This document shows, in pieces, positions 30,823 to 38,465 of a DNA stretch of 64,000 bases. How positions within the stretch are numbered: the stretch's first letter is position 1; the number at the start of each line of letters is the position of its first letter. The DNA lies in contig CAJYXO010000025.1 of assembly GCA_913778765.1 (NCBI GenBank), positions 1 to 64,000 of the forward strand. Reading direction: 5' to 3'. The notes under the pieces were generated by a model that made no database searches, was not told where the DNA came from, and worked only from the letters and a program-made list of their open reading frames with translations. Made by a program: the position numbers and the translations under genes. This stretch comes from an uncultured Massilia sp. Its GTDB lineage: Bacteria; Pseudomonadota; Gammaproteobacteria; Burkholderiales; Burkholderiaceae_D.

Positions 30823-31986
30823 GTGTTCAATGCCGCACTTTACGGACTCTTAATGAAAAATTTTAGCACAGGCGCCGCCCGGTCGCTCGCGGTCCGCACC
30901 GCCATCGCCGCCCTGGGCGCTCTCGTCCTGGCCGCGCCTGGCCAGGCTGCCCCGGCCGCGGCCGGTCCTCACTGCGCTTTCCGTCCGAACGCCCCCGACC
31001 AGCATCTCGTCGTCAAGCGCGACACGCTCTGGGATATTTCCGGCAAGTTCCTCGAGCATCCCTGGTGCTGGCCCGAGGTCTGGGGCATGAACCGCGACGA
31101 GATCCGCAACCCGCACTGGATCTATCCCGGCCAGATCATCTATTTCGACCGCGCCCACGGCCGCCTGACGCTCACCAAGCCGGGCAGCGCCGACAGCGAG
31201 GCCGGCCTGCCGCCGGTCACGAAGCTGTCGCCCCAGGTGCGCACCGAGGCGCTGGCCGGCGACGCCATCGCCTCGATCCCGTCCAGCGTGATCGAACCCT
31301 TCCTGACCCAGCCGCTGGTGGTCGAGCCGGGCGAGCTGGATGCGGCGCCGCGCATCGCCGCCACCCCGGAAACCCGGGTCTGGCTGGGCGAAGGCGACCG
31401 CATCTACGTGCGCGGTCCGCTGAACGGCGCCACCAATTTCCAGGTCTTCCGGCCCGGCAAACCGCTGATCGACCCGGATACCGGCAAGGTCGTCGCCTAC
31501 GAGGCCGCCTATGTCGGCGCCGCCAGGCTGGTGCAGGAAGCGAAACCGGGCGTCGACGTCCACACCTTCACGGTTACCCGTTCGGTGCAGGAAATGGGCG
31601 TCGGCGACCGCCTGATGCCGACCCCGCCGATGCCGCTGCGGAATTACGTGCCGCATGCGCCGGCCCAGCCGGTCTCGGCCCGCGTGATGGCCATGTCCAC
31701 CGAATCGAATTATGCGGCCCAGAGCCAGGTCGTGACTGTCAACCGGGGCGCACTTGACGGACTCGATGTCGGCTCCGTGCTGCAGCTCTATCATCTCGGG
31801 AAGACGATCCAGGACCCGGGCGGCCGCAAAGGCATCTTCGGCATCGGCGCGTCGAAGATGCGGATGCCGGACGAGCAGTTTGGCGAATTGTTCATTTTCC
31901 GGGTGTTCGGCCATGTTTCGTATGGACTGGTCATGCAAGTGACGTTGCCGGTGGAGATAGGCGACGTGGCGAAATCACCGGAGTAA
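30823..31986 (+). CDS. LysM domain-containing exported protein
   Basis: The GTG at 30823 is preferred because AGGGAGG lies five bases before it; the ATG at 30853 is the alternative and the ORF track start at 30718 is not supported. A signal peptide (TAIAALGALVLAAPGQA) leads to a single LysM module (HLVVKRDTLWDISGKFL... NPHWIYPGQIIYFD) that should bind peptidoglycan. The remaining 230 residues are mixed beta-type sequence, including VYVRGPLNGATNFQVFRPG. It precedes dprA, a common neighbourhood in betaproteobacteria (def/fmt divergent from LysM-dprA). Its job is unknown. Confidence 0.9.
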   Translation: MFNAALYGLLMKNFSTGAARSLAVRTAIAALGALVLAAPGQAAPAAAGPHCAFRPNAPDQHLVVKRDTLWDISGKFLEHPWCWPEVWGMNRDEIRNPHWIYPGQIIYFDRAHGRLTLTKPGSADSEAGLPPVTKLSPQVRTEALAGDAIASIPSSVIEPFLTQPLVVEPGELDAAPRIAATPETRVWLGEGDRIYVRGPLNGATNFQVFRPGKPLIDPDTGKVVAYEAAYVGAARLVQEAKPGVDVHTFTVTRSVQEMGVGDRLMPTPPMPLRNYVPHAPAQPVSARVMAMSTESNYAAQSQVVTVNRGALDGLDVGSVLQLYHLGKTIQDPGGRKGIFGIGASKMRMPDEQFGELFIFRVFGHVSYGLVMQVTLPVEIGDVAKSPE

Positions 31987-31993
31987 TCCCGCC

Positions 31994-33148
31994 GTGCAGG
32001 ACACGGACTTCCACCCCAAAGCGGCCGCTGCGTTTTTGAGCGATGCCAGGCTCGCGGCCTGGCTGCGCCTCGAGCGCGCGAGCGGCATCGGTCGGCGCAC
32101 CGGCCGCAAGCTGCTGCAAGCCTTCGGCGGCATCGACGCCATCTTCGAGGCCGGCTTCGACGCGCTCGCCGCCCACGTCGGCCAGGCCCAGGCCCGCGCC
32201 CTGTGCGCCCCGGCCTCGAGCGAGACACGGAGCCTGATCGAGGCCACCTTGCGCTGGCGCGAGCGGCCCGGCCACCGCGTGCTGGCGCTGGGCGAGCCCG
32301 GCTACCCCGAACTGCTCGCCAACATTCCCGATCCGCCCTTGCTGCTCTATATAAAAGGGCATGTGGAATTGCTGGCGGCGCCGGTGCTGGCCATGGTCGG
32401 CAGCCGCAATGCCAGCCTGCAGGGGCGGACCAATGCGCTGGCCTTTGCCGAAAGCCTCTCGGCTGCCGGCCTGTGCATCGTCTCCGGCCTGGCGCTGGGC
32501 ATCGATGCCGCTGCACATGAAGGTGCTTTGCGCGGGATCGGGTCGACGGTGGCCGTGATCGGCACCGGGCCCGACCTGGTCTATCCGGCGCGCAACCGCG
32601 CCCTGTGCGAGCGCATCGCCGTGGACGGCTGCATCGTCAGCGAATACCCGGTCGGCACGCCCCCACTGCCGGGCAATTTTCCAAAGCGCAACCGGGTCAT
32701 CAGCGGACTGGCGGCCGGCGTGCTGGTGGTCGAGGCGGCGGCCCAGTCCGGCTCGCTGATCACGGCGCGCCAGGCGGCCGAGCAGGGCCGGGAGGTGTTC
32801 GCGATTCCCGGCTCGATCCACGCGTCGCTGGCCAAGGGCTGTCACATCCTGATCCGCGAGGGCGCCAAGCTGGTCGACACCGCCGCCGACGTGCTGGAAG
32901 CGATGGCCTGGTCGCCGCTGGTGCGGAGCGCATCCGGCACGGCGCCGGCGCGGGCGCCCGTCGAGTCGATTCCCGACGGCAGCGCGGCGCTGCTGGGCGC
33001 GCTCGGCCACGATCCGGTCGAGCCCGATACTTTGCTGGCAACGCTGGGCATGAGCCCCGCATTATTGAGCAGCCAACTGCTGGCGCTCGAGCTGGCCGGA
33101 CTGCTGGAACGCCAGCCTGGTGGCAGGGTGCAAAGAGTGGTGAAGTGA
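31994..33148 (+). CDS. dprA: DNA-processing protein DprA
   Basis: Loads RecA on incoming single-stranded DNA during natural transformation. The protein starts at GTG 31994 and has 384 residues: an N-terminal SAM/HhH-like part (RLERASGIGRRTGRKLLQAF), the DprA Rossmann core with MVGSRNAS, IVSGLALGIDAAAHEGAL, NFPKRNRVISGLA and EAAAQSGSLITARQAAEQGREV, and a C-terminal winged-helix domain (residues about 320-384). All core motifs are intact. It lies seven bases after the LysM gene. Confidence 0.97.
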   Translation: MQDTDFHPKAAAAFLSDARLAAWLRLERASGIGRRTGRKLLQAFGGIDAIFEAGFDALAAHVGQAQARALCAPASSETRSLIEATLRWRERPGHRVLALGEPGYPELLANIPDPPLLLYIKGHVELLAAPVLAMVGSRNASLQGRTNALAFAESLSAAGLCIVSGLALGIDAAAHEGALRGIGSTVAVIGTGPDLVYPARNRALCERIAVDGCIVSEYPVGTPPLPGNFPKRNRVISGLAAGVLVVEAAAQSGSLITARQAAEQGREVFAIPGSIHASLAKGCHILIREGAKLVDTAADVLEAMAWSPLVRSASGTAPARAPVESIPDGSAALLGALGHDPVEPDTLLATLGMSPALLSSQLLALELAGLLERQPGGRVQRVVK

Positions 33149-33255
33149 GTAGAGAAGCGAATAAGGCCGATAAACAACGGTGATGTTTCTGGAGGGCAGT
33201 CGACCTTGTGACGCACTTGTGCCGGGGCGAACTTAGCTGCTACAGTAGCGTCACC

Positions 33256-33726
33256 ATGTTCGACATCCTAGTCTACCTCTACGAGACGTACTACCGTCCC
33301 GATGCCTGTCCCGAGCCGGAAGCGCTTGCCCGCAAGCTCTCCGCCGTCGGTTTTGACGATGTCGAGATTTCCGAGGCACTGGACTGGTTGAACGGCCTGA
33401 CCGAAATGGCCGGCACCACCAATCCCGCCCTTGAATCCAGCGGCACCCGTTTCTATATTTCGCAGGAAACCGACACCCTCGGCACGGCCGCCGTCGGCTT
33501 CATCCAGTTCCTCGAACTGGCCGGCCTGCTCACCGCCTCGCAGCGCGAAATCGTCATCGAACGCGCATTGGCGCTGGACGAATCGCCGGTCACGCTGGGC
33601 AAGCTGAAAATCATCGTCCTGATGCTGCTGTGGAGCCAGGGCAAGGAGCCGGACGCGCTCATGTTCGACGACCTGTTCGGGGCGGAGGACGACGATGAGG
33701 ATGCGGAACCGCGACTTCTGCACTGA
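33256..33726 (+). CDS. smg: Smg/DUF494 family protein
   Basis: The ATG at 33256 gives the family start [20 protein letters not shown]; the GTG used by the ORF track is unlikely. Smg proteins are about 155 residues, acidic, and of unknown function; this one has 156 residues and ends in an acidic run ([14 protein letters not shown]). Its place between dprA and topB is the normal one in proteobacteria, so a tie to DNA uptake or topology has been suggested from context only. A strong terminator follows. Confidence 0.93.
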   Translation: MFDILVYLYETYYRPDACPEPEALARKLSAVGFDDVEISEALDWLNGLTEMAGTTNPALESSGTRFYISQETDTLGTAAVGFIQFLELAGLLTASQREIVIERALALDESPVTLGKLKIIVLMLLWSQGKEPDALMFDDLFGAEDDDEDAEPRLLH

Positions 33727-33748
33727 GATTTCACAAATGTAATGACGA

Positions 33749-33773
33749 AAACGGCGCTGCGGCGCCGTTTTTT
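33749..33773 (+). terminator. Rho-independent terminator after smg
   Basis: AAACGGCGC pairs with GCGCCGTTT around a TGCG loop, followed by six T residues. It should separate dprA-smg from topB. Confidence 0.93.
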
Positions 33774-33884
33774 CTTGCATTGAGGCAAGATCCAGCGTAT
33801 TTTCGCTCTGCAACCAAGGGGCATGCACGAGGCACAGTCCACTTGCGGAGTGCGCGGCAACCCGCTTATCATTTGCCGCACATC

Positions 33885-33897
33885 GGTAATTGTTACC
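33885..33897. promoter_or_regulatory. Palindrome upstream of topB
   Basis: GGTAATTGTTACC is a perfect inverted repeat (five-base arms, three-base centre) in the 230 bp between the smg terminator and topB. It could be an operator for topB; no regulator is known and no clear promoter was found next to it. Confidence 0.35.
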
Positions 33898-34004
33898 AAT
33901 AAGCTATCAACGGGCCGGGATGCGGCGGGAACCGATCCGGGTCCGTGTGGCCGCCGTCATGTATGATGCGCGAGCCGCGACCATCGAACACATAGAGAAA
34001 CCAT

Positions 34005-36671
34005 ATGACCAAAGCCCTCATCATTGCCGAGAAACCCTCCGTGGCGAACGACATCGCCAAGGCGCTCGGCGGCTTTACCAAGCACGATGAGTATTTCGAA
34101 TCCGACGACTACGTCCTGTCGTCCGCCGTCGGCCACCTGCTGGAAATCGCGGTGCCCGAGGAATACGACGTCAAGCGCGGCAAGTGGAGCTTCACCCACC
34201 TGCCGATGATTCCGCCATACTTCGCGCTGAACCCGATCGCCAAGACCGAATCGCGCCTCAAGGTGCTGAACAAGCTGATCAAGCGCAAGGACGTGACCAC
34301 CCTCATCAACGCATGCGACGCGGGCCGCGAAGGGGAGCTGATCTTCCGCCTGATCGCCCAGAACGCCAAGGCCAAGCAGTCGGTCAAGCGCCTGTGGCTG
34401 CAATCGATGACGCCGAACGCGATCCGCGACGGCTTCGCCCACCTGCGCAGCGACGAAGAGATGATGCCGCTGGCCGATGCCGCACGCTGCCGCTCCGAAG
34501 CCGACTGGCTGATCGGCATCAACGGCACCCGCGCGATGACCGCCTTCAACTCGAAGGAAGGCGGCTTCTTCCTGACCACCGTCGGCCGGGTGCAGACCCC
34601 GACCCTGTCGATCGTCGTCGAGCGCGAAGAAAAGATCCGCAAGTTCGTGCCGCGCGACTACTGGGAAGTGCGCGCCGAGTTCGTCTGCGCCGCCGGCGTC
34701 TACGAAGGGCGCTGGCTGGACAAGAATTTCAAGAAGGACGAGAACGATCCGGAAAAGCGCGCCGAGCGCCTGTGGAGCAAGGCCGCCGCCGAATCCATCG
34801 TCGTCGCCTGCGAAGGCAAGCAGGGCATCGTCACCGAGGAATCGAAGCCGACCACCTCGATGGCGCCGGCCCTGTTCGACCTGACCTCGCTGCAGCGCGA
34901 AGCCAACGGCCGCTTCGGCTTCTCGGCCAAGAACACCCTGGGCCTGGCCCAGGCACTGTACGAAAAGCACAAGGTGCTGACCTATCCGCGTACCGATTCG
35001 CGCGCGCTGCCGGAAGACTACATCGGCACCGTCAAGCAGACCCTCGAAGTGCTGAAGGAGAGCGCGAACTACAACCAGTTCGCCAAGCAGATCCTGGACA
35101 AGGGCTGGGTCAAGCCGAACAAGCGCATCTTCGACAACAGCAAGATCTCCGACCACTTCGCGATCATCCCGACCGGCGTGGTGCCGAAGAACCTGTCGGA
35201 GCCGGAACAGAAGCTGTACGACCTGGTCACGCGCCGCTTCATGGCCGTGTTCTTCCCTGCCGCCGAATTCCTGGTCACGACCCGCTTCACCGAAGTCTCG
35301 GGCCACCAGTTCAAGACCGAGGGCAAGGTCATGACCAACCCCGGCTGGCTGGCCGTGTACGGCAAGGACACCACCGGCGACGACAAGGACGGCGCCAGCC
35401 TGGTCCCGGTCGCCAAGGGCGAGAAGGTGCTGGCGGATAAAGTCACGCCGAACGGCCTGGTGACGAAACCGCCCGCACGCTACAACGAAGCGACCCTGCT
35501 GTCGGCAATGGAAGGCGCGGGCAAGCTGGTCGACTCCGACGAGCTGCGCGACGCCATGGCCGGCAAGGGCCTGGGAACGCCGGCGACGCGCGCCGCCATC
35601 ATCGAAGGCCTGCTGACCGAGAAGTACCTGCTGCGCGAAGGCCGCGAGATGATCCCGACCGCCAAGGCGTTCCAGCTCATGACCTTGCTGCGCGGCCTGG
35701 GCGTGAACGAGCTGACGGCGCCGGAATTGACCGGCGAGTGGGAATACAAGCTGTCGCAGATGGAGAAGGGCAACATCACGCGCGAAGAGTTCATGCGCGA
35801 GATCGCCCAGATGACCCAGATCATCGTCAAACGCGCCAAGGAATACGACAACGACACCATCCCGGGCGAGTACGCGACCCTGAAGACGCCTTGCCCGAAC
35901 TGCGGCGGCGTGGTCAAGGAAAACTACCGCCGCTTCGCCTGCACCAAGTGCGAGTTCTCGATGAGCAAGGTGCCGGGCGGCCGCCAGTTCGAGATCGAGG
36001 AAGTCGAGGAACTCCTGAAGAACCGCACCATCGGTCCGCTGCAGGGCTTCCGCTCGAAGATGGGCCGTCCCTTCGCGGCGGTGCTGCGCATCGTGCGCGA
36101 CGAGGACATCCACAACTACAAGCTGGAATTCGACTCCGGCCAGGACAAGGACGAGGGCGAGGAGGGCGAAGGCGTCGACTTCAGCGGCCAGACGCCGGTC
36201 GGTCCCTGCCCGAAGTGCTTCGGCGGCGTCTACGAGATGCCCCTGGCCTATGTGTGCGAAAAGAGCGTGGCCAAGCCCAAGACCTGCGACTTCCGCAGCA
36301 GCCGCATCATCCTGCAGCAGGAAATCCTGCCCGAGCAGATGGCCAAGCTGCTGAACGACGGCAAGACCGATTTGCTGCCGGGCTTCGTCTCGCAGCGCAC
36401 CCGCCGCGCCTTCAAGGCCTATCTGGTGCGCGGCAAGGACGGCAAGATCAGCTTCGAGTTCGAGCCGCGCGCCGCCAAGCCGGGCGCCAAGGGCAAGGCC
36501 GCGGCCGCTGAAGGCGGCGAGGGCGAGGGCACGACGGCGGCCGCAGCCAGGAAGCCCGCTGCCCGTAAGGCGCCGGCCAAGACGGCTGCCAAGAGCGCCA
36601 CCAAGACGGTGGCGGCGAAGAAGCCGGCGGCCAAGCGGGCCACTGCGGCGAAGAAGGTGGCGGCTAGTTAA
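34005..36671 (+). CDS. topB: DNA topoisomerase III with zinc ribbons and basic tail
   Basis: A type IA topoisomerase that decatenates and unlinks DNA intermediates. The Toprim domain (ALIIAEKPSVANDIAKAL, NACDAGREGELIF) and the active-site tyrosine Y327 in LTYPRTDSRALP are intact. The core is followed by two zinc-ribbon segments (CPNCGG...CTKC and CPKCFGG...C...C). The protein has 888 residues, against 653 in E. coli TopB, with the last 60 being Lys/Ala-rich repeats like a histone H1 tail (KPAARKAPAKTAAK), probably for DNA binding. It ends in a strong terminator. Confidence 0.95.
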   Translation: MTKALIIAEKPSVANDIAKALGGFTKHDEYFESDDYVLSSAVGHLLEIAVPEEYDVKRGKWSFTHLPMIPPYFALNPIAKTESRLKVLNKLIKRKDVTTLINACDAGREGELIFRLIAQNAKAKQSVKRLWLQSMTPNAIRDGFAHLRSDEEMMPLADAARCRSEADWLIGINGTRAMTAFNSKEGGFFLTTVGRVQTPTLSIVVEREEKIRKFVPRDYWEVRAEFVCAAGVYEGRWLDKNFKKDENDPEKRAERLWSKAAAESIVVACEGKQGIVTEESKPTTSMAPALFDLTSLQREANGRFGFSAKNTLGLAQALYEKHKVLTYPRTDSRALPEDYIGTVKQTLEVLKESANYNQFAKQILDKGWVKPNKRIFDNSKISDHFAIIPTGVVPKNLSEPEQKLYDLVTRRFMAVFFPAAEFLVTTRFTEVSGHQFKTEGKVMTNPGWLAVYGKDTTGDDKDGASLVPVAKGEKVLADKVTPNGLVTKPPARYNEATLLSAMEGAGKLVDSDELRDAMAGKGLGTPATRAAIIEGLLTEKYLLREGREMIPTAKAFQLMTLLRGLGVNELTAPELTGEWEYKLSQMEKGNITREEFMREIAQMTQIIVKRAKEYDNDTIPGEYATLKTPCPNCGGVVKENYRRFACTKCEFSMSKVPGGRQFEIEEVEELLKNRTIGPLQGFRSKMGRPFAAVLRIVRDEDIHNYKLEFDSGQDKDEGEEGEGVDFSGQTPVGPCPKCFGGVYEMPLAYVCEKSVAKPKTCDFRSSRIILQQEILPEQMAKLLNDGKTDLLPGFVSQRTRRAFKAYLVRGKDGKISFEFEPRAAKPGAKGKAAAAEGGEGEGTTAAAARKPAARKAPAKTAAKSATKTVAAKKPAAKRATAAKKVAAS

Positions 36672-36710
36672 GCCAGTTGCGCTGCCGGCGTGGCCGGCAC
36701 CGTTTTCATG

Positions 36711-36744
36711 AAACCCAAAGCGGATCTCTGGCTTTGGGTTTTTT
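36711..36744 (+). terminator. Rho-independent terminator after topB
   Basis: AAACCCAAAGC at 36711 pairs perfectly with GCTTTGGGTTT at 36731 across a nine-base loop, followed by a T run to 36744. It insulates the low-GC island from topB. Confidence 0.93.
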
Positions 36745-36780
36745 CATTGGCGCGACCCTTCTCCAGAGTAAATTTGCTGC

Positions 36781-36815
36781 TGTGACAATGTACGCAAAAT
36801 TCGATCTTGTCACAT
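36781..36815. promoter_or_regulatory. Inverted repeat upstream of the low-GC island
   Basis: TGTGACAA (36781) and TTGTCACA (36808) are perfect eight-base inverted arms, 19 bases apart, about 60-90 bp before the first island gene. The arrangement fits an operator for a dimeric regulator. AT-rich sequence between the repeat and the start (TATACG, TACTAT) could hold a promoter, but no standard -35/-10 pair was found. Confidence 0.45.
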
Positions 36816-36874
36816 GGCATTATTACTATACGAATTCAGTCACGTTTTAAAGACGGTGTAAGGAGAGTGGAAGA

Positions 36875-37390
36875 ATGCCGATACCAATAGAATTTGTAAT
36901 TACTGGCAGACCATCGTCTGTCAACGGAAAGTCGGCGAAAAAGCTGGCATGGAAGAAGAAAGTCAGCGCTGCCGGGAATGAAGAGCTGGATAAGAAATTC
37001 AAGCCCAATCCTTTTCCGCCTCCGTACGTGGGGGAAGTGGCGCTTAAGGTTTTCTTTTTTCCGCATAACGGACAATATACGGATATCGATAATGGGCTCA
37101 AGCACACGATCGATGCTTTGTGCCATCAAAAGAAGCCGGTTCCACCGGCTGCACCGTTCGCACCGATCCTGAAGAACGATAAAACCGTGCTTCGCTTGAC
37201 TGTTGAAAGATTCGCGCCAACTCCTGGCGCCTCGCTTCTCGTTCCTGCCGGGTTCGCTCCAACGCTAGCGAAAGCGATGATGATCGCAAACGGACAAGCT
37301 TCGGCGGCTACCGGCCTCCCGTCGAAACCGGAATATGCAACGGCAATCAAGTTTGAACCATATATCGATAACAACGGGGGCTTTTGGTGA
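36875..37390 (+). CDS. RusA-like Holliday-junction resolvase
   Basis: A 171-residue protein with the RusA fold signature: N-terminal strand IEFVITGRPSSVNGKSA, then YTDIDNGLKHTIDAL (D70, D72, N73, K76, D80) and NDKTVLRL (D102). The D70/D72/D102 set corresponds to the catalytic triad of RusA endonucleases that cut branched DNA, usually from phages or prophages. The Shine-Dalgarno AAGGAG lies nine bases before the ATG. Base composition is lower in GC than the genome, and the insert before D102 is Pro-rich. It overlaps the next gene (GTGA), so the pair is one unit. RusA-like is a motif-based call. Confidence 0.82.
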   Translation: MPIPIEFVITGRPSSVNGKSAKKLAWKKKVSAAGNEELDKKFKPNPFPPPYVGEVALKVFFFPHNGQYTDIDNGLKHTIDALCHQKKPVPPAAPFAPILKNDKTVLRLTVERFAPTPGASLLVPAGFAPTLAKAMMIANGQASAATGLPSKPEYATAIKFEPYIDNNGGFW

Positions 37391-38112
37391 ACTTTGAAGA
37401 GTATGAAAAATATCAGCTCAAAATGATTGAGCAGAGCTACCGTCAACGCGGCTTCAGCTTCGAACCCGAACCTCGCATCCAAGGTCTGCAATATCGATTC
37501 GATGCGATTGCACGGAGCGATTCCGGCGAGGTCATCATCATCGAGCTCGTCAATAAATACCAAAGCAGCCGCGGAATGCAGAACAAGTTGCGAGCTTTCG
37601 AGGAGCTGTCGAAGCTGCAACCAAACGTGAAGGTCGATTTCAGATATGTCGACGTGGACGCTGGGGCATTGCAATTGGCGCGTCCTCGACCACAGGACGC
37701 CGGGCACCCGAATCTACAGCAGCTTCTTAAAGCGCGAATGCCGCGTTTTGATTCCGAACAGATCGATGCGACGCGCCCGTTCCTAGATATGTGGACGCTG
37801 CACGTTGCGTTGATCCGGGCTTACAGCGTCAATCTCGACCTGGACTACGCGGGCACCGGAAGCATGCTTGATCTATATAACGAGATGCTGGAGAGCCACA
37901 GTCTTATCGCGCCTGAAGCCGTCGTGGACGATGTGACACAAGATTTATTTGATTTATTTGCAGAAGCGCAAGGCGCGCTCCAAGGCGCCCCAATTGACCG
38001 GAGAACCTTTTTGCAACTGCGAGGACACGTTCTCGAAGTCAGGAAACAAGTTCGAAAGCATTTGGCGATGATCCAGGCTAACAGAATCAAGGACCAGAAA
38101 AACAAGGCATAG
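37387..38112 (+). CDS. Putative PD-(D/E)XK-fold nuclease with helical C-terminal domain
   Basis: The GTG at 37387, overlapping the RusA-like stop and preceded by GGGGG, is preferred to the TTG at 37384. The first 90 of 241 residues look like a restriction-endonuclease-like core: an N-terminal helix with Glu, then LQYRFDAIA (D39) and VIIIELVNK (E53, K57), followed by a helix and a beta-strand (KVDFRYVDVD). The (D/E)xK is shifted, with Val at the usual Lys position. Residues 120-241 are all helical (FLDMWTLHVALIRAYS onward) with no known motif. GC is low (21/60 in the first line). I do not recognise a named family with certainty; an archaeal Holliday-resolvase-like REase is the best guess. Confidence 0.6.
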   Translation: MNFEEYEKYQLKMIEQSYRQRGFSFEPEPRIQGLQYRFDAIARSDSGEVIIIELVNKYQSSRGMQNKLRAFEELSKLQPNVKVDFRYVDVDAGALQLARPRPQDAGHPNLQQLLKARMPRFDSEQIDATRPFLDMWTLHVALIRAYSVNLDLDYAGTGSMLDLYNEMLESHSLIAPEAVVDDVTQDLFDLFAEAQGALQGAPIDRRTFLQLRGHVLEVRKQVRKHLAMIQANRIKDQKNKA

Positions 38113-38153
38113 ATGCAACTTCGGGCTTGGCAGAAAAGCCATCTCCCAATAAT

Positions 38154-38183
38154 AAAAAACCGCGAATCGCTCGCGGTTTTTTT
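38154..38183. terminator. Bidirectional terminator between island and antitoxin gene
   Basis: A 12-bp perfect stem, AAAAAACCGCGA with TCGCGGTTTTTT, loop ATCGC. T runs occur on both strands, so it can stop both the island operon (+) and the minus-strand antitoxin transcript. Confidence 0.95.
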
Positions 38184-38215
38184 ACGCCTGCCGCCTCGAG
38201 CGGCATCGATACAAC

Positions 38216-38419
38216 TTATTCCTGCCAATCCTGCAGCGCCCGAATCGCCGCCTCGCCATTCCGGATCGCCTTTACGCGCCGCACGATTTCATCGCGCCAG
38301 GCTTCGTCGGCGTCCAGTTCCGGCTCGTCGCTGTCAGTCAACAGTAATTGCATCAATTCATGCTTTTCCGATGCGGATAGCTGCTGAATCTGTGCTGCGA
38401 GCTCGGCGACGATGGACAT
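38216..38419 (-). CDS. Addiction-module antitoxin-like protein (orphan, 67 aa)
   Basis: A small acidic protein starting at ATG 38419, seven bases after TAGGAG; the ATG at 38425 is too close to it. The sequence (QIQQLSASEKHELMQLLL, then LDADEAWRDEIVRRVKAI and RALQDWQE) resembles the putative addiction-module component family that partners RelE/ParE-type toxins. Such antitoxins are normally followed by the toxin gene; here a terminator and the convergent island follow immediately, so the toxin is absent. It lies 46 bp after the M1/ABC fusion gene and may share its transcript. Confidence 0.8.
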   Translation of the reverse strand: MSIVAELAAQIQQLSASEKHELMQLLLTDSDEPELDADEAWRDEIVRRVKAIRNGEAAIRALQDWQE

Positions 38420-38465
38420 CCTCATACTCCTAACAGGAAATTATGACCAGATAATAACGTGAACT

